From JANMDU01 sp031375105 (GTDB lineage: Bacteria; Pseudomonadota; Gammaproteobacteria; Burkholderiales; Burkholderiaceae_C): DNA of 53,790 nucleotides. Shown here piece by piece: positions 7,278-15,582 of the stretch. Every line of letters starts with the position of its first letter. The stretch's first letter is position 1. The notes under the pieces were generated by a model. It was given only the letters and a program-made list of their open reading frames with translations, did no database searches and had not been told where the DNA came from. Both the position numbers and the translations under genes were made by a program. Location: positions 1 to 53,790 of the forward strand of contig JANMHJ010000007.1 of NCBI GenBank assembly GCA_031375105.1. Reading direction: 5' to 3'.

Positions 7278-7859
7278 ATGAAGATATTTATGTCCAATAG
7301 GCCACAAGCCCTTATGTTACCTACACAGCGTGCTCATGTTTTGATAGTTGCTTCTTGCGCGGCATTTCTTAACGTGTCTGCAGCGCAAGCGCAAGACCGT
7401 ATTTACCGCTGCTCTGGCAACGAATACACCAACAACGCCACCACGGCGGCCGAACGTGGCTGCAAATTGGTCGAAGGCGGCAATCTCACGGTCGTCTCCG
7501 TGCCCAAAGCGCGCGCGCCCGCAGCAGGCAGCGGCGATGTGCGCGTAGCCACGGCTTCGCAGGTGGGCTCGAATGCCCCCATACCCAGCCGCATTGACAC
7601 CGCCGAGCAGCGCAACCGCGACAGCGATGCCCGCGCCATTCTTGAATCTGAGTTGAAAAAAGTCGAATCCAAGCAAGCCGAGTTACTCAAGGAATACAAC
7701 AACGGCGAGCCAGAGAAACGTGGCGATGAAATGCGCAACAACCAAAAGTATCTGGATCGCACCGCAGAAATGAAAGCCCAAATTGCCCGCAATGACAGCG
7801 ATATCGCTGGCATCAAACGTGAAATTGGCCGCACGCAGCCCGCCTCGGCCAGCAAGTAA
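7278..7859 (+). CDS. Secreted or periplasmic coiled-coil protein of unknown function
   Basis: 193 residues from ATG 7278, which follows GGAG by 7 bases. A start at 7146 is open but begins inside the glnA terminator. A signal peptide is visible (hydrophobic VLIVASCAAFLNVSAAQAQ, cleavage after AQA-Q). The mature part starts DRIYRCSGNEYTN with a second Cys shortly after (ERGC), resembling DUF4124-like domains. It ends in a charged coiled coil (SELKKVESKQAELLKEY, then MKAQIARNDSDIAGIKREIG). Located between glnA and ntrB, each gene with its own terminator, so it is probably a separate unit. Function unknown. Confidence 0.75.
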   Translation: MKIFMSNRPQALMLPTQRAHVLIVASCAAFLNVSAAQAQDRIYRCSGNEYTNNATTAAERGCKLVEGGNLTVVSVPKARAPAAGSGDVRVATASQVGSNAPIPSRIDTAEQRNRDSDARAILESELKKVESKQAELLKEYNNGEPEKRGDEMRNNQKYLDRTAEMKAQIARNDSDIAGIKREIGRTQPASASK

Positions 7860-7913
7860 GGCGAATGGCTATTTTCTATTGCATCAGCCGCTAAGCTGCG
7901 CCGCATTACCATA

Positions 7914-7935
7914 GAGGGGCTCGCAGCCCCTTTTT
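7914..7935 (+). terminator. Rho-independent terminator before ntrB
   Basis: Stem AGGGGCT / AGCCCCT around CGC, then TTTT. It ends 26 bp before the ntrB start, so ntrBC must have a promoter in the short gap or depend on readthrough. Confidence 0.85.
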
Positions 7936-7960
7936 CTTTGCTTGAAAGCTTTGCCTCCTC

Positions 7961-9040
7961 GTGCCTCGCGTCCGCTACCAAGCCTTTGATCTGCTCTCCA
8001 GCCTCGTTGCCGTGGTGGATTTGCATGGCCTCGTGATTTATGCCAACCCGGCTCTGGAAGATGCACTTGGCGCTTCGCGCCGCGTGATCGAGGGCAGTGA
8101 GCTGAACAAAGATTTCGTCGAACCTGCTGCCTTGGAAGCAGCGCTGGACGGTGTTGCGGCCAATGCTTTTTCTTCCCTTCGCTACGACGCGCTGCTGCTG
8201 CCCCAAGGCGGCAAGAGTGCTGCTGATCCGATGCCGGTGCACGTCATCATCACGCAAACCGAGCTGGCAGGCGAAGTGATCGTGGAAATGCTGCCTCAGC
8301 TGCAACAAGCCAAGCTTGATCGCGAGGAACGCACCGCCACCCAAGCGTTGGCCAACAAAGAGCTGATCCGCAATCTCGCGCACGAGATCAAAAACCCGCT
8401 GGGCGGCATTCGCGGCGCGGCGCAGCTGCTGCAAATGGAGCTGGTGGACACCGACAAGGGAAAAAACCTCACCGAATACACCCAAGTCATCATCCACGAA
8501 GCAGACCGCCTGCAAACCTTGGTGGATCGCCTGCTGGAGCCGCATCGCAAGCCGCGTGAGATTGGGGATGTGAATATCCATGAGGTGTGTGAGCGGGTGC
8601 GCTCTTTGATCGTGGCTGAATTCCCGCGCGGCCTCAAAGTCGTGCGCGATTACGACACCTCGATTCCCGATTTCCGGGGCGACAAAGAGCAGTTGATTCA
8701 AACTGTGCTCAACATCGCCCATAACGCCGCGCAGGTGCTTCCTGAGCGCATGGCCGCTGGCGATGCACGCATTGTTTTGCGCACCCGAATTGCCCGGCAA
8801 GTCACTCTGGGCAAGCGCCGCCACAGGTTGGCATTGGAATTGCATATTGCAGACAACGGGCCTGGCATTCCACCCGAGATCAAAGATCGCATCTTCTACC
8901 CGCTGGTCAGCGGCAGAGAAGGCGGCTCGGGTCTTGGGCTCACCTTGGCGCAGACTTTTGTGCAACAGCACGATGGCCTGATCGAGGTGGAAAGCCAGCC
9001 TGGAAGAACGGAATTCACCATCACGATTCCGTTGCCATGA
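7961..9040 (+). CDS. ntrB: Nitrogen regulation sensor kinase NtrB (GlnL)
   Basis: 359 residues from GTG 7961. A PAS domain (FDLLSSLVAVVDLHGLVIYANPALE) comes first. The H-box is RNLAHEIKNPLGGIRGAAQL with phospho-acceptor His141. The N-box, IAHNAAQ, and the G1/G2 regions IADNGPGIPPEI and GREGGSGLGLTLAQ form the ATPase lid. NtrB is cytoplasmic; it phosphorylates NtrC when nitrogen is scarce and is turned to phosphatase by PII (family knowledge). The stop overlaps a possible ntrC ATG by ATGA. No transmembrane segment is seen, as expected. Confidence 0.95.
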   Translation: MPRVRYQAFDLLSSLVAVVDLHGLVIYANPALEDALGASRRVIEGSELNKDFVEPAALEAALDGVAANAFSSLRYDALLLPQGGKSAADPMPVHVIITQTELAGEVIVEMLPQLQQAKLDREERTATQALANKELIRNLAHEIKNPLGGIRGAAQLLQMELVDTDKGKNLTEYTQVIIHEADRLQTLVDRLLEPHRKPREIGDVNIHEVCERVRSLIVAEFPRGLKVVRDYDTSIPDFRGDKEQLIQTVLNIAHNAAQVLPERMAAGDARIVLRTRIARQVTLGKRRHRLALELHIADNGPGIPPEIKDRIFYPLVSGREGGSGLGLTLAQTFVQQHDGLIEVESQPGRTEFTITIPLP

Positions 9041-9081
9041 AGACAACAGTGCCTTTGCAAGGCCCCGAGGACACACCGCGC

Positions 9082-10677
9082 ATGAAACCCATTTGGATTG
9101 TTGACGACGATCAGTCGATCCGCTTCGTGCTAGAAAAGGCCTTGGCACGCGAAGATTTGCCCACCCGCAGCTTCACCAATCCGCGCGATGTGTTGGCAGC
9201 GCTCAAAGATGCCAGCAGCGGGGAGGGCAACCCCGCCGATGGATTGCCGCTGCCACAGGTCTTGGTCAGCGATATCCGCATGCCCGGCGGCTCAGGCCTT
9301 GATTTGATCGCCAAAATCAAAGAGTTGATGCCCAATTTGCCGATCATCATCATGACGGCATTTTCTGATTTGGACAGCGCTGTGAGCGCCTTCCAGCGTG
9401 GCGCGTTTGAGTATTTGCCCAAGCCCTTTGATATATCCAAAGCCGTGGAGCTGATCCGCCGCGCGGTGGAAGAAAGCCAGCGCGAAGAAGTGGCGCTGGA
9501 TGCTTCTAAGCAAGGCTCTGAGCAAGAGATGCTCGGCCAAGCGCCGGCCATGCAAGATGTGTTTCGCGCGATTGGCAAGCTCAGCCAAAGCAATGTCACG
9601 GTGTTGATCACCGGCGAATCAGGTTCGGGCAAAGAGCTGGTGGCTCGTGCGCTGCACAAGCATTCGCCCCGTGCCAATGCGTCATTTATTGCAATCAATA
9701 CCGCAGCAATCCCGAAGGATTTGCTCGAATCAGAGCTGTTTGGCCACGAAAGAGGCGCTTTCACCGGTGCGCAAACCATGCGACGAGGCCGCTTTGAGCA
9801 AGCCGATGGCGGCACGCTGTTTTTAGATGAAATCGGCGACATGCCCTTTGATCTGCAAACGCGCCTGCTGCGCGTCTTGAGCGATGGGCATTTTTACCGC
9901 GTGGGCGGCCACAGCCCAGTCAAAGCCAATGTGCGCGTGATTGCGGCTACACATCAGCATTTGGAGCAGCGCGTCAAAGACGGCAGTTTCCGCGAAGACC
10001 TGTTTCACCGCCTGAACGTGATTCGCCTGCGCCTGCCTGCCTTGCGTGAGCGCCGTGAAGATATTGCTGGTTTGGTGCAGCATTTCCTGCAAGTCAGCGC
10101 TAAGCAGCTCGGTGCCGACCCTAAGCGCATCTCAGCGGCTGCATTAGCACGCGTCAGCCAGTTTGATTTTCCGGGCAATGTGCGCCAGTTGGAAAACATG
10201 TGCCATTGGCTGACCGTGATGGCACCAGCGCAGACGATTGATGTGAAAGATTTGCCGCCGGAGGTGTTGGGCGAACTCGCTAACGACAGCGTAGCCGCCC
10301 CAGCCAATACTATCAATTCAATAGCACCTATCGTAGATTCTATAAGGGCAAGTAGTGATTTTTCTTCTGAAAAAGTCGAAGCGCCTGCTTCTAAGCCTGC
10401 CCCGGAGCCCATGGCGGCAAGCCCGCGTCCCAGCCCGGCAACCCATCACATCAGCACACAAGTGGGCGATTGGGAAAGCTATCTCGAAACCGAAGCCCTG
10501 AGCCTGCTGGCCAAAGAAGACGGCACCACCTGGGACGCACTCACCCGCCGCTTCGAAAGCCGCCTGATCCAAGCGGCGCTGTCCACGACCCGTGGCCGCC
10601 GAATCGAAGCGGCTGTCAAGCTGGGCATAGGTCGTAACACGATTACGCGCAAGATTCAGGAGCTGGGGTTGGAGTAG
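9082..10677 (+). CDS. ntrC: Nitrogen regulator NtrC, sigma-54 activator
   Basis: 531 residues from ATG 9082 (MKPIWIVDDDQSIRF). An upstream ATG at 9037 overlaps the ntrB stop and is an alternative. The receiver has Asp64 in LVSDIRMPGGSG, shifted by an extra GEGNPADGLP loop. The AAA+ domain carries GESGSGKE (about 178), the sigma-54 loop GAFTGA (about 225) and LFLDEIGD. A Fis-type DNA-binding domain ends the protein (AAVKLGIGRNTITRKIQELG). Phospho-NtrC activates glnA through the sites at 5470-5531. The linker between AAA+ and Fis domains is long and contains an in-frame dispersed repeat encoding NTINSIAPIVDSIRAS. Confidence 0.95.
   Translation: MKPIWIVDDDQSIRFVLEKALAREDLPTRSFTNPRDVLAALKDASSGEGNPADGLPLPQVLVSDIRMPGGSGLDLIAKIKELMPNLPIIIMTAFSDLDSAVSAFQRGAFEYLPKPFDISKAVELIRRAVEESQREEVALDASKQGSEQEMLGQAPAMQDVFRAIGKLSQSNVTVLITGESGSGKELVARALHKHSPRANASFIAINTAAIPKDLLESELFGHERGAFTGAQTMRRGRFEQADGGTLFLDEIGDMPFDLQTRLLRVLSDGHFYRVGGHSPVKANVRVIAATHQHLEQRVKDGSFREDLFHRLNVIRLRLPALRERREDIAGLVQHFLQVSAKQLGADPKRISAAALARVSQFDFPGNVRQLENMCHWLTVMAPAQTIDVKDLPPEVLGELANDSVAAPANTINSIAPIVDSIRASSDFSSEKVEAPASKPAPEPMAASPRPSPATHHISTQVGDWESYLETEALSLLAKEDGTTWDALTRRFESRLIQAALSTTRGRRIEAAVKLGIGRNTITRKIQELGLE
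10306..10351 (+). repeat. Dispersed palindromic repeat, copy 3 (inside ntrC)
   Basis: CTATCAATTCAATAGCACC, then GATTCTATAAGGGCA, the same order and frame as the xdhC and senA copies. It encodes N-T-I-N-S-I-A-P-I-V-D-S-I-R-A-S in the flexible linker before the Fis domain. Confidence 0.82.
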
Positions 10678-10712
10678 CCCTGCCTGATCTGCAAGAGAAG
10701 GCAATGAATTGC

Positions 10713-10740
10713 TCGACAAAACACCCAAAAATCGTATAGA
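10713..10740 (+). promoter_or_regulatory. Sigma-70-type promoter for rpmI
   Basis: TCGACA (10713-10718), 16 bp, TATAGA (10735-10740). The implied leader is about 140 bases. Ribosomal protein L20 commonly represses its own operon through leader RNA in other bacteria; I did not recognise that structure here. The rest of 10678-10888 holds no gene and, notably, no infC. Confidence 0.6.
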
Positions 10741-10888
10741 ATCATAGGCTTGCCGCAAAATTCTTGGGTAGATTGATCTGCTTGAGGTCATTGCAGCAAG
10801 ACACAAGACTGAAACAGGCCATCAAGGGCTCGCCATCACTGGCAAGCACGCCTGAGAAGTTGTTAAAAATGAAATCTCGGAGCTATTC

Positions 10889-11095
10889 ATGCCCAAAATG
10901 AAAACCAAGAGCAGCGCGAAGAAACGTTTTCGCGTTCGCCCAGGTGGCACGGTTAAGCGCGGTCAAGCGTTTAAGCGTCACATCCTGACCAAGAAAACCA
11001 CCAAAAACAAACGCCATCTGCGCGGCCCAACAGGCGTTCACGAGACCAATATGGGTCACGTGAAGCAAATGTTGCCCGGCATGGGTGTCGCTTAA
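10889..11095 (+). CDS. rpmI: Ribosomal protein bL35
   Basis: 68 residues, the normal size, very basic, starting MPKMKTKSSAKKRF and containing the conserved RHLRG-like stretch KNKRHLRGPTGV. It is a component of the 50S subunit. ATG 10889 follows CGGAG. It is first in an rpmI-rplT-pheS-pheT-ihfA row. The usual upstream partner infC is absent: ntrC occupies that side instead. Confidence 0.97.
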   Translation: MPKMKTKSSAKKRFRVRPGGTVKRGQAFKRHILTKKTTKNKRHLRGPTGVHETNMGHVKQMLPGMGVA

Positions 11096-11117
11096 TCACG
11101 TTTAAAGGAGAAATAAT

Positions 11118-11477
11118 ATGCCTCGCGTTAAACGTGGTGTTACGGCACGTGCCCGTCACAAAAAAGTTCTAAAGCTCGCCAAGGGTTTCCGCGGTCGTCG
11201 CGGTAATGTGTTCCGCATCGCCAAAGAAGCGGTGATGAAGGCAGGCCAATATGCCTACCGCGATCGCCGCACCAAAAAGCGCGTGTTCCGTCAGTTGTGG
11301 ATTGCCCGTATCAACGCAGCAGTGCGTGGTTTGGGCATGACCTACAGCCAATTTGCCAACGGCATCCGCAAAGCCGGCATCGCCATTGACCGCAAAGTCC
11401 TCGCAGACTTGGCTGTCCATGACGCAGCAGGTTTTGCAAGCATCGTGAATCAGGTTAAGGCCAAGCTCGCAGCTTAA
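11118..11477 (+). CDS. rplT: Ribosomal protein bL20
   Basis: 119 residues, normal length. MPRVKRGVTARARHKKVLKL and the GRRGNVFRIAKEAVMKAGQY region are hallmark L20 sequence. It nucleates 23S rRNA folding in early 50S assembly and is often the autogenous repressor of its operon (family knowledge). Start follows AAAGGAGAAATAAT, an excellent ribosome site, 22 bp after rpmI, so the two are cotranscribed. A terminator-like hairpin downstream at 11530-11565 separates it from pheS. Confidence 0.97.
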   Translation: MPRVKRGVTARARHKKVLKLAKGFRGRRGNVFRIAKEAVMKAGQYAYRDRRTKKRVFRQLWIARINAAVRGLGMTYSQFANGIRKAGIAIDRKVLADLAVHDAAGFASIVNQVKAKLAA

Positions 11478-11490
11478 TTCACTTTGCTAA

Positions 11491-11513
11491 AATGCTACGA
11501 AATTCGTAGCATT
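11491..11513. promoter_or_regulatory. Perfect inverted repeat after rplT
   Basis: AATGCTACGAA, one A, TTCGTAGCATT: 11-bp arms around a single base, 13 bp past the rplT stop. There is no following T-run. It could be an RNA processing hairpin, part of the pheS leader, or a protein site. It is not related to the dispersed repeat family. Confidence 0.6.
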
Positions 11514-11529
11514 GACCGCAATAAAATCA

Positions 11530-11565
11530 AGGGCTAGAGCCGCATTTCGGCACTAGCCCTTTTTT
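11530..11565 (+). terminator. Terminator or attenuator between rplT and pheS
   Basis: Stem AGGGCTAG / CTAGCCCT, extended by GCCG / CGGC around a CATTT loop, followed by six T. It ends only 27 bp before the pheS GTG. That position fits either a plain terminator with readthrough or an attenuator of pheST, as known from enteric bacteria. No Phe-rich leader peptide is visible, so attenuation of that kind is unsupported. Confidence 0.88.
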
Positions 11566-11592
11566 GTTTCAAAACCTCATTGGGAATCTCTT

Positions 11593-12648
11593 GTGAGCGA
11601 TCTCGACACTATTCAAGCCCACGCGCAAGCCGCCTTTTTGGCCGCTGCCACGCCTGCTGATTTAGAAAACGCTAAAGCGGTTTTCCTCGGCAAGCAAGGC
11701 CAGCTCACCGAGCTGATGAAGGGCATGGCCGCCCTCAGCGTAGAGGAGAAGAAGACCCGTGGCGCTGCGATCAATGTGGCCAAGCAGGCTGTGGAAGCTG
11801 CGTTGACGGCGCGCCGCCAAGCCTTGGCTGATGCGGAGCTCAATAAACAGCTCAAAGCCGAAGCACTCGATGTGAGCTTGCCTGGCCGCCAGCGCGGGCA
11901 GGGCGGTTTGCACCCGATTGCGCTGGCTTGGGATCGTATTGAGCAAATTTTCGGCTCGATGGGCTTCGACGTAGCTGATGGCCCAGAGATTGAAAACGAT
12001 TGGTTTAACTTCACCGCGCTGAATAACCCGCCGAACCACCCCGCGCGCTCGATGCAAGATACCTTTTACGTCGATATGAACGACGAAGAAGGCCAGCCCT
12101 ACTGCCTGCGTACGCACACCAGCCCGATGCAGATTCGCTACGCCACGGCGCACGCGAAGAAATACGCCGCGCAATTGGCTTCTGGTCAAGGCATGCCTGA
12201 AATCCGCGTGATCGCACCCGGTCGTACCTATCGCGTGGATTCTGATGCCACCCATTCCCCCATGTTTCACCAGTTTGAAGGCCTGTGGCTGGGTGAAAAC
12301 GTGAGCTTCAAAGATTTGAAAGTCACTTTCCTCAATTTCTGCAAAACCTTCTTTGAAGACGACGGCTTGGTGATGCGCTTTCGCCCGAGCTATTTCCCGT
12401 TCACAGAGCCTAGCGCCGAGATCGACATCCAATTCTCCAAAGGCCCGTTGTCTGGCAAATGGCTAGAAGTAGCAGGCTCAGGCCAAGTGCACCCCACCGT
12501 GGTGCGCAACATGGGTCTGGACCCTGAGAAGATCATTGGCTTTGCCTTCGGCTCTGGCGTTGATCGGCTGGCGATGCTGCGCTATGGCGTGAATGATTTG
12601 AGATTGTTTTTTGAAGGCGATGTGCGGTTTTTAGCGCAGTTCCGTTGA
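11593..12648 (+). CDS. pheS: Phenylalanyl-tRNA synthetase alpha subunit
   Basis: 351 residues from GTG 11593. An N-terminal coiled coil contacts tRNA. The class II catalytic core shows HPIALAWDRIEQIFGSMGF, motif 2 around RTHTSPMQIRYA and RVIAPGRTYRVDSDATHSPM, and motif 3 in GFAFGSGVDRLAMLRYGV. Together with PheT it forms the heterotetramer that charges tRNA-Phe. It is followed after 13 bp by pheT, clearly one operon. Confidence 0.97.
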   Translation: MSDLDTIQAHAQAAFLAAATPADLENAKAVFLGKQGQLTELMKGMAALSVEEKKTRGAAINVAKQAVEAALTARRQALADAELNKQLKAEALDVSLPGRQRGQGGLHPIALAWDRIEQIFGSMGFDVADGPEIENDWFNFTALNNPPNHPARSMQDTFYVDMNDEEGQPYCLRTHTSPMQIRYATAHAKKYAAQLASGQGMPEIRVIAPGRTYRVDSDATHSPMFHQFEGLWLGENVSFKDLKVTFLNFCKTFFEDDGLVMRFRPSYFPFTEPSAEIDIQFSKGPLSGKWLEVAGSGQVHPTVVRNMGLDPEKIIGFAFGSGVDRLAMLRYGVNDLRLFFEGDVRFLAQFR

Positions 12649-12661
12649 ATAGAGATTAAAC

Positions 12662-15094
12662 ATGCAATTCCCCGAAAGTTGGCTCCGCGAATTTTGTAAC
12701 CCGCCGCTGAACACGCAGCAACTCGCTGACGCGCTCACGATGGCGGGGTTGGAAGTGGAAGAGACGAAGACGGCCGCGCCGCCGTTTAGCAAAGTCGTGA
12801 TTGGCGAGATCATGGCCTGCGAGCAGCATCCGAATGCGGATCGGCTGCGCGTTTGCCAAGTGGAGGCTGGAACGGGCTCGCTGCTTAACATCGTCTGCGG
12901 TGCGCCAAATGCTCGTGTGGGCATTCGCATTCCCGTCGCCCTCGTGGGCGCGGAGTTGCCTCCGGGCGCTGATGGCAAACCGTTTTTGATCAAGCTGGGC
13001 CAGCTGCGCGGTGTGGAGAGTCAGGGCATGCTGTGCTCGGCGAAAGAGCTCAAGATCAGCGAAGCGGCTGAGGGTTTGTATGAGCTGGCTGCGGATGCGC
13101 CGATTGGCACAAGTATTCGTGATTATTTGAAGCTCGACGATACGCTATTTACTTTGAAGCTTACGCCGAATTTGGGGCACAACCTGAGCGTGTACGGTAT
13201 TGCTCGAGAAGTCTCGGCGATCACCGGTGCGCCGCTGATCACGCCTGACATCAAACCGATTGCAGCCACTTTGCAGGACAAGCTGGCCGTTAAAATCTCT
13301 GCGCCTGATTTGTGTGGGCGCTTTTCAGGCCGCATCGTGCGCGGCGTGAACACCAAGGCCAAAACGCCGCAGTGGATGGTGGACCGCTTGGCTGCTTGCG
13401 GGCAGCGCAGCGTCACGGCACTGGTGGATATTTCTAACTACGTGATGTTTGAATATGGCCGCCCGAGTCATATTTTTGATCTGGACAAGATTCATGGCGG
13501 CTTGGATGTGCGCTGGGCTAAGGCTGGCGAGACGCTCAAGCTCTTGAACGGCAATACCGTCACGCTCGATGAAAAAGTGGGCATCATTGCAGACGAGCAA
13601 GCGGTTGAATCGCTGGCTGGCATCATGGGCGGCGACAGCACCTCCGTCACAGACGATACGCAGAATATTTACATCGAAGCCGCCTTCTGGTGGCCTGAAG
13701 CCGTCGCTGGGCGCTCGCGCCGATTTAACTTTTCTACCGATGCGGGGCATCGGTTTGAGCGCGGCGTTGATCCGATGCTCACCGTAGCGCACATTGAACA
13801 TATCACCGGCTTGGTGCAACAGATATGCGGTGGCCAAGCGGCCGTGCTGGATGATCAGCAGCCCAATATGCCCCAGCCGCGAGAAGTGAAGTTGCGCGTG
13901 AGCCGCGCTTGCAAAATCATTGGCATGCCTGTCACAAAGCAGCAATGCTTGGATGTGTTTGCCAAGCTCGGTCTGCCCGCCACGCAAGAAGGCGATCTGA
14001 TCACCGTGAAGCCGCCAGTTTATCGCTTTGACATCACGCTCGAAGAAGATTTGATCGAGGAAGTGGTGCGCATCATTGGCTTTAACAGCCTGCCCGAAAC
14101 TGCGCCGCTCGCTCCCGTGGAGCCGAAAGCCCGCTCCGAGCGCAGCAAAGGCCGCTTTGCGCTGCGCCGCTCGCTGGCTGCGCTCGGCTATTTGGAAACG
14201 ATCAATTTCAGCTTCGTTGAAGAGCGCTGGGAGCGCGATTTGGCGGGCAACGCTGACCCGATCAAGTTGCTCAATCCGATTGCCAGCCAATTGAGCGTGA
14301 TGCGCTCGTCTTTGCTGGGAAGTTTGCTCTCCATTTTGAAGCACAACCAAGACCGCAAGGCCTCTAGAGTTCGCGTGTTTGAGCTGGGGCGCGTGTTTGC
14401 GCGGGATGCCAGTGTAAAAACCGCGATTGAAGAGCATACGCAGCAAGTGCAGGGCATCGCCCAACCGATGCGCATTGCCGCTCTTGCATGGGGCGGGGCA
14501 GTGCAGCGCCAGTGGAGCGCCAAAGATGCGCCAGCGGATTTTTACGATGCCAAAGGCGATGTGGAGGCGCTGCTCTCGCCTGCCAAGCCAGAATTCAAAG
14601 CCTTCGAGCATCCTGCGATGCACCCTGGCCGCTGCGCACAAATCTTGTTGAACGGTCAAGTCATTGGCGTGGTCGGCGAGTTGCATCCGCGCTGGAAGCT
14701 AGCCTTTGAAATTGCAGGCAGCGCACCTGTGATGTTTGAGCTGGATGTGGCTGCCGTGATGGTGCGCCAGCTGCCATCTAGCAACGCGATTTCCAAATTC
14801 CCCGCAGTGGAGCGCGATCTGGCCGTGGTGGTGAAAGAGGGCGTGAGCCATGCAGCGCTGATGCAAGCCATCCATGCCGCAGATACAAAAGGCTTGCTGC
14901 AAGACGCGATGCTGTTTGACGTGTTCCGTGCCAAGGAGGCGTCGGCTAACATGGCGCTAGATGAGAAGAGCTTGGCGATTCGCCTCACGCTGCAAGGCAT
15001 TGATGCCACGCTGACCGACGAGCAGATTGAAGCTGTGGTGGCAGCGGTGTTGGCTTCGCTGCAAAATGCTGTTGGCGCGCGTTTGCGAGCGTAA
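12662..15094 (+). CDS. pheT: Phenylalanyl-tRNA synthetase beta subunit
   Basis: 810 residues, the expected size. It begins MQFPESWLREFCNPPL, followed by the tRNA-binding OB domain (VVIGEIMACEQHPNADRLRVC) with the typical HPNADRL stretch. The B3/B4 editing region (SGRIVRGVNTKAKTPQWM), the B5 domain and the C-terminal anticodon-binding FDX-ACB domain (FPAVERDLAVVVKEGVSH) follow. It edits mischarged Tyr-tRNA-Phe and binds the tRNA. Downstream of the stop lies a dispersed repeat and then ihfA. Confidence 0.97.
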   Translation: MQFPESWLREFCNPPLNTQQLADALTMAGLEVEETKTAAPPFSKVVIGEIMACEQHPNADRLRVCQVEAGTGSLLNIVCGAPNARVGIRIPVALVGAELPPGADGKPFLIKLGQLRGVESQGMLCSAKELKISEAAEGLYELAADAPIGTSIRDYLKLDDTLFTLKLTPNLGHNLSVYGIAREVSAITGAPLITPDIKPIAATLQDKLAVKISAPDLCGRFSGRIVRGVNTKAKTPQWMVDRLAACGQRSVTALVDISNYVMFEYGRPSHIFDLDKIHGGLDVRWAKAGETLKLLNGNTVTLDEKVGIIADEQAVESLAGIMGGDSTSVTDDTQNIYIEAAFWWPEAVAGRSRRFNFSTDAGHRFERGVDPMLTVAHIEHITGLVQQICGGQAAVLDDQQPNMPQPREVKLRVSRACKIIGMPVTKQQCLDVFAKLGLPATQEGDLITVKPPVYRFDITLEEDLIEEVVRIIGFNSLPETAPLAPVEPKARSERSKGRFALRRSLAALGYLETINFSFVEERWERDLAGNADPIKLLNPIASQLSVMRSSLLGSLLSILKHNQDRKASRVRVFELGRVFARDASVKTAIEEHTQQVQGIAQPMRIAALAWGGAVQRQWSAKDAPADFYDAKGDVEALLSPAKPEFKAFEHPAMHPGRCAQILLNGQVIGVVGELHPRWKLAFEIAGSAPVMFELDVAAVMVRQLPSSNAISKFPAVERDLAVVVKEGVSHAALMQAIHAADTKGLLQDAMLFDVFRAKEASANMALDEKSLAIRLTLQGIDATLTDEQIEAVVAAVLASLQNAVGARLRA

Positions 15095-15126
15095 AGCACA
15101 TGAGGGCTATTTTATTAAGCGAAATC

Positions 15127-15180
15127 GGCCTCTACCCGTTATAAAACCTGCGCAGAGTGCTATCAATTTAATAGTATTAA
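15127..15180 (-). repeat. Dispersed palindromic repeat, copy 4 (pheT-ihfA gap)
   Basis: A full-length intergenic copy: GGCCTCTACCCGTTATAAAA, CCTGCGCAGAGTGC, then TATCAATTTAATAGTATTAA. It serves well as the reference copy because it is not under coding constraint. It lies in the leader region of ihfA, 28 bp before its start. Confidence 0.9.
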
Positions 15181-15208
15181 AATCAAGAGAAGAATACGGA
15201 GTCAGTCT

Positions 15209-15520
15209 ATGGATTTCATGGTGGAAAGTTTAGAAACGCCCGCGCTCACCAAAGCGCAGTTGGCCGATATGCTGTTTGACCAAATTGGTCTGAACAAACG
15301 CGAATCCAAAGACATGATCGACGCCTTCTTCGAGCTGATCGCCAAAAGCGTGGTGGCTGGTCAAGACGTGAAAATCTCAGGCTTTGGCAATTTCCAAATC
15401 CGCACCAAAGCCCCGCGCCCAGGCCGCAACCCCCGCACCGGCGAGCCCATCCCCATCGATTCCCGCCGCGTCGTAACTTTTCATGCCAGCCATAAGCTGA
15501 AGGATCAGATTCAGGGGTAA
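15209..15520 (+). CDS. ihfA: Integration host factor alpha subunit
   Basis: 103 residues, normal. It shows the HU/IHF fold with ALTKAQLADMLFDQIGLNKRE and the DNA-intercalating arm FGNFQIRTKAPRPGRNPRTGE carrying the RPGRNP motif. It binds and bends DNA with IHF-beta; one classical role is looping NtrC-activated sigma-54 promoters such as glnA here. The ATG follows CGGAG; a second ATG (15218) is in frame. The order pheT-ihfA is conserved in proteobacteria. Confidence 0.96.
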   Translation: MDFMVESLETPALTKAQLADMLFDQIGLNKRESKDMIDAFFELIAKSVVAGQDVKISGFGNFQIRTKAPRPGRNPRTGEPIPIDSRRVVTFHASHKLKDQIQG

Positions 15521-15536
15521 AAGAATGAGCTCAAAG

Positions 15537-15567
15537 AAAAGGCCACGCATTGCATGGCCTTTTTTTG
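15537..15567. terminator. Bidirectional terminator between ihfA and the YHS gene
   Basis: AAAAGGCCA and TGGCCTTTTTTT pair around CGCATTGCA, with an A-run on one side and a T-run on the other. It can end ihfA on the plus strand and the selenium operon arriving on the minus strand (last stop at 15583). Confidence 0.88.
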
Positions 15568-15582
15568 TGCTGCGCAAGCGGG

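Noticed and set aside
7403..9148. Long minus-strand open frame opposite ntrB
   Set aside because: It is antisense to a well-supported gene with NtrB motifs, and its composition is that of a codon shadow. The same applies to the long minus-strand frame opposite pheT (13325-14686).
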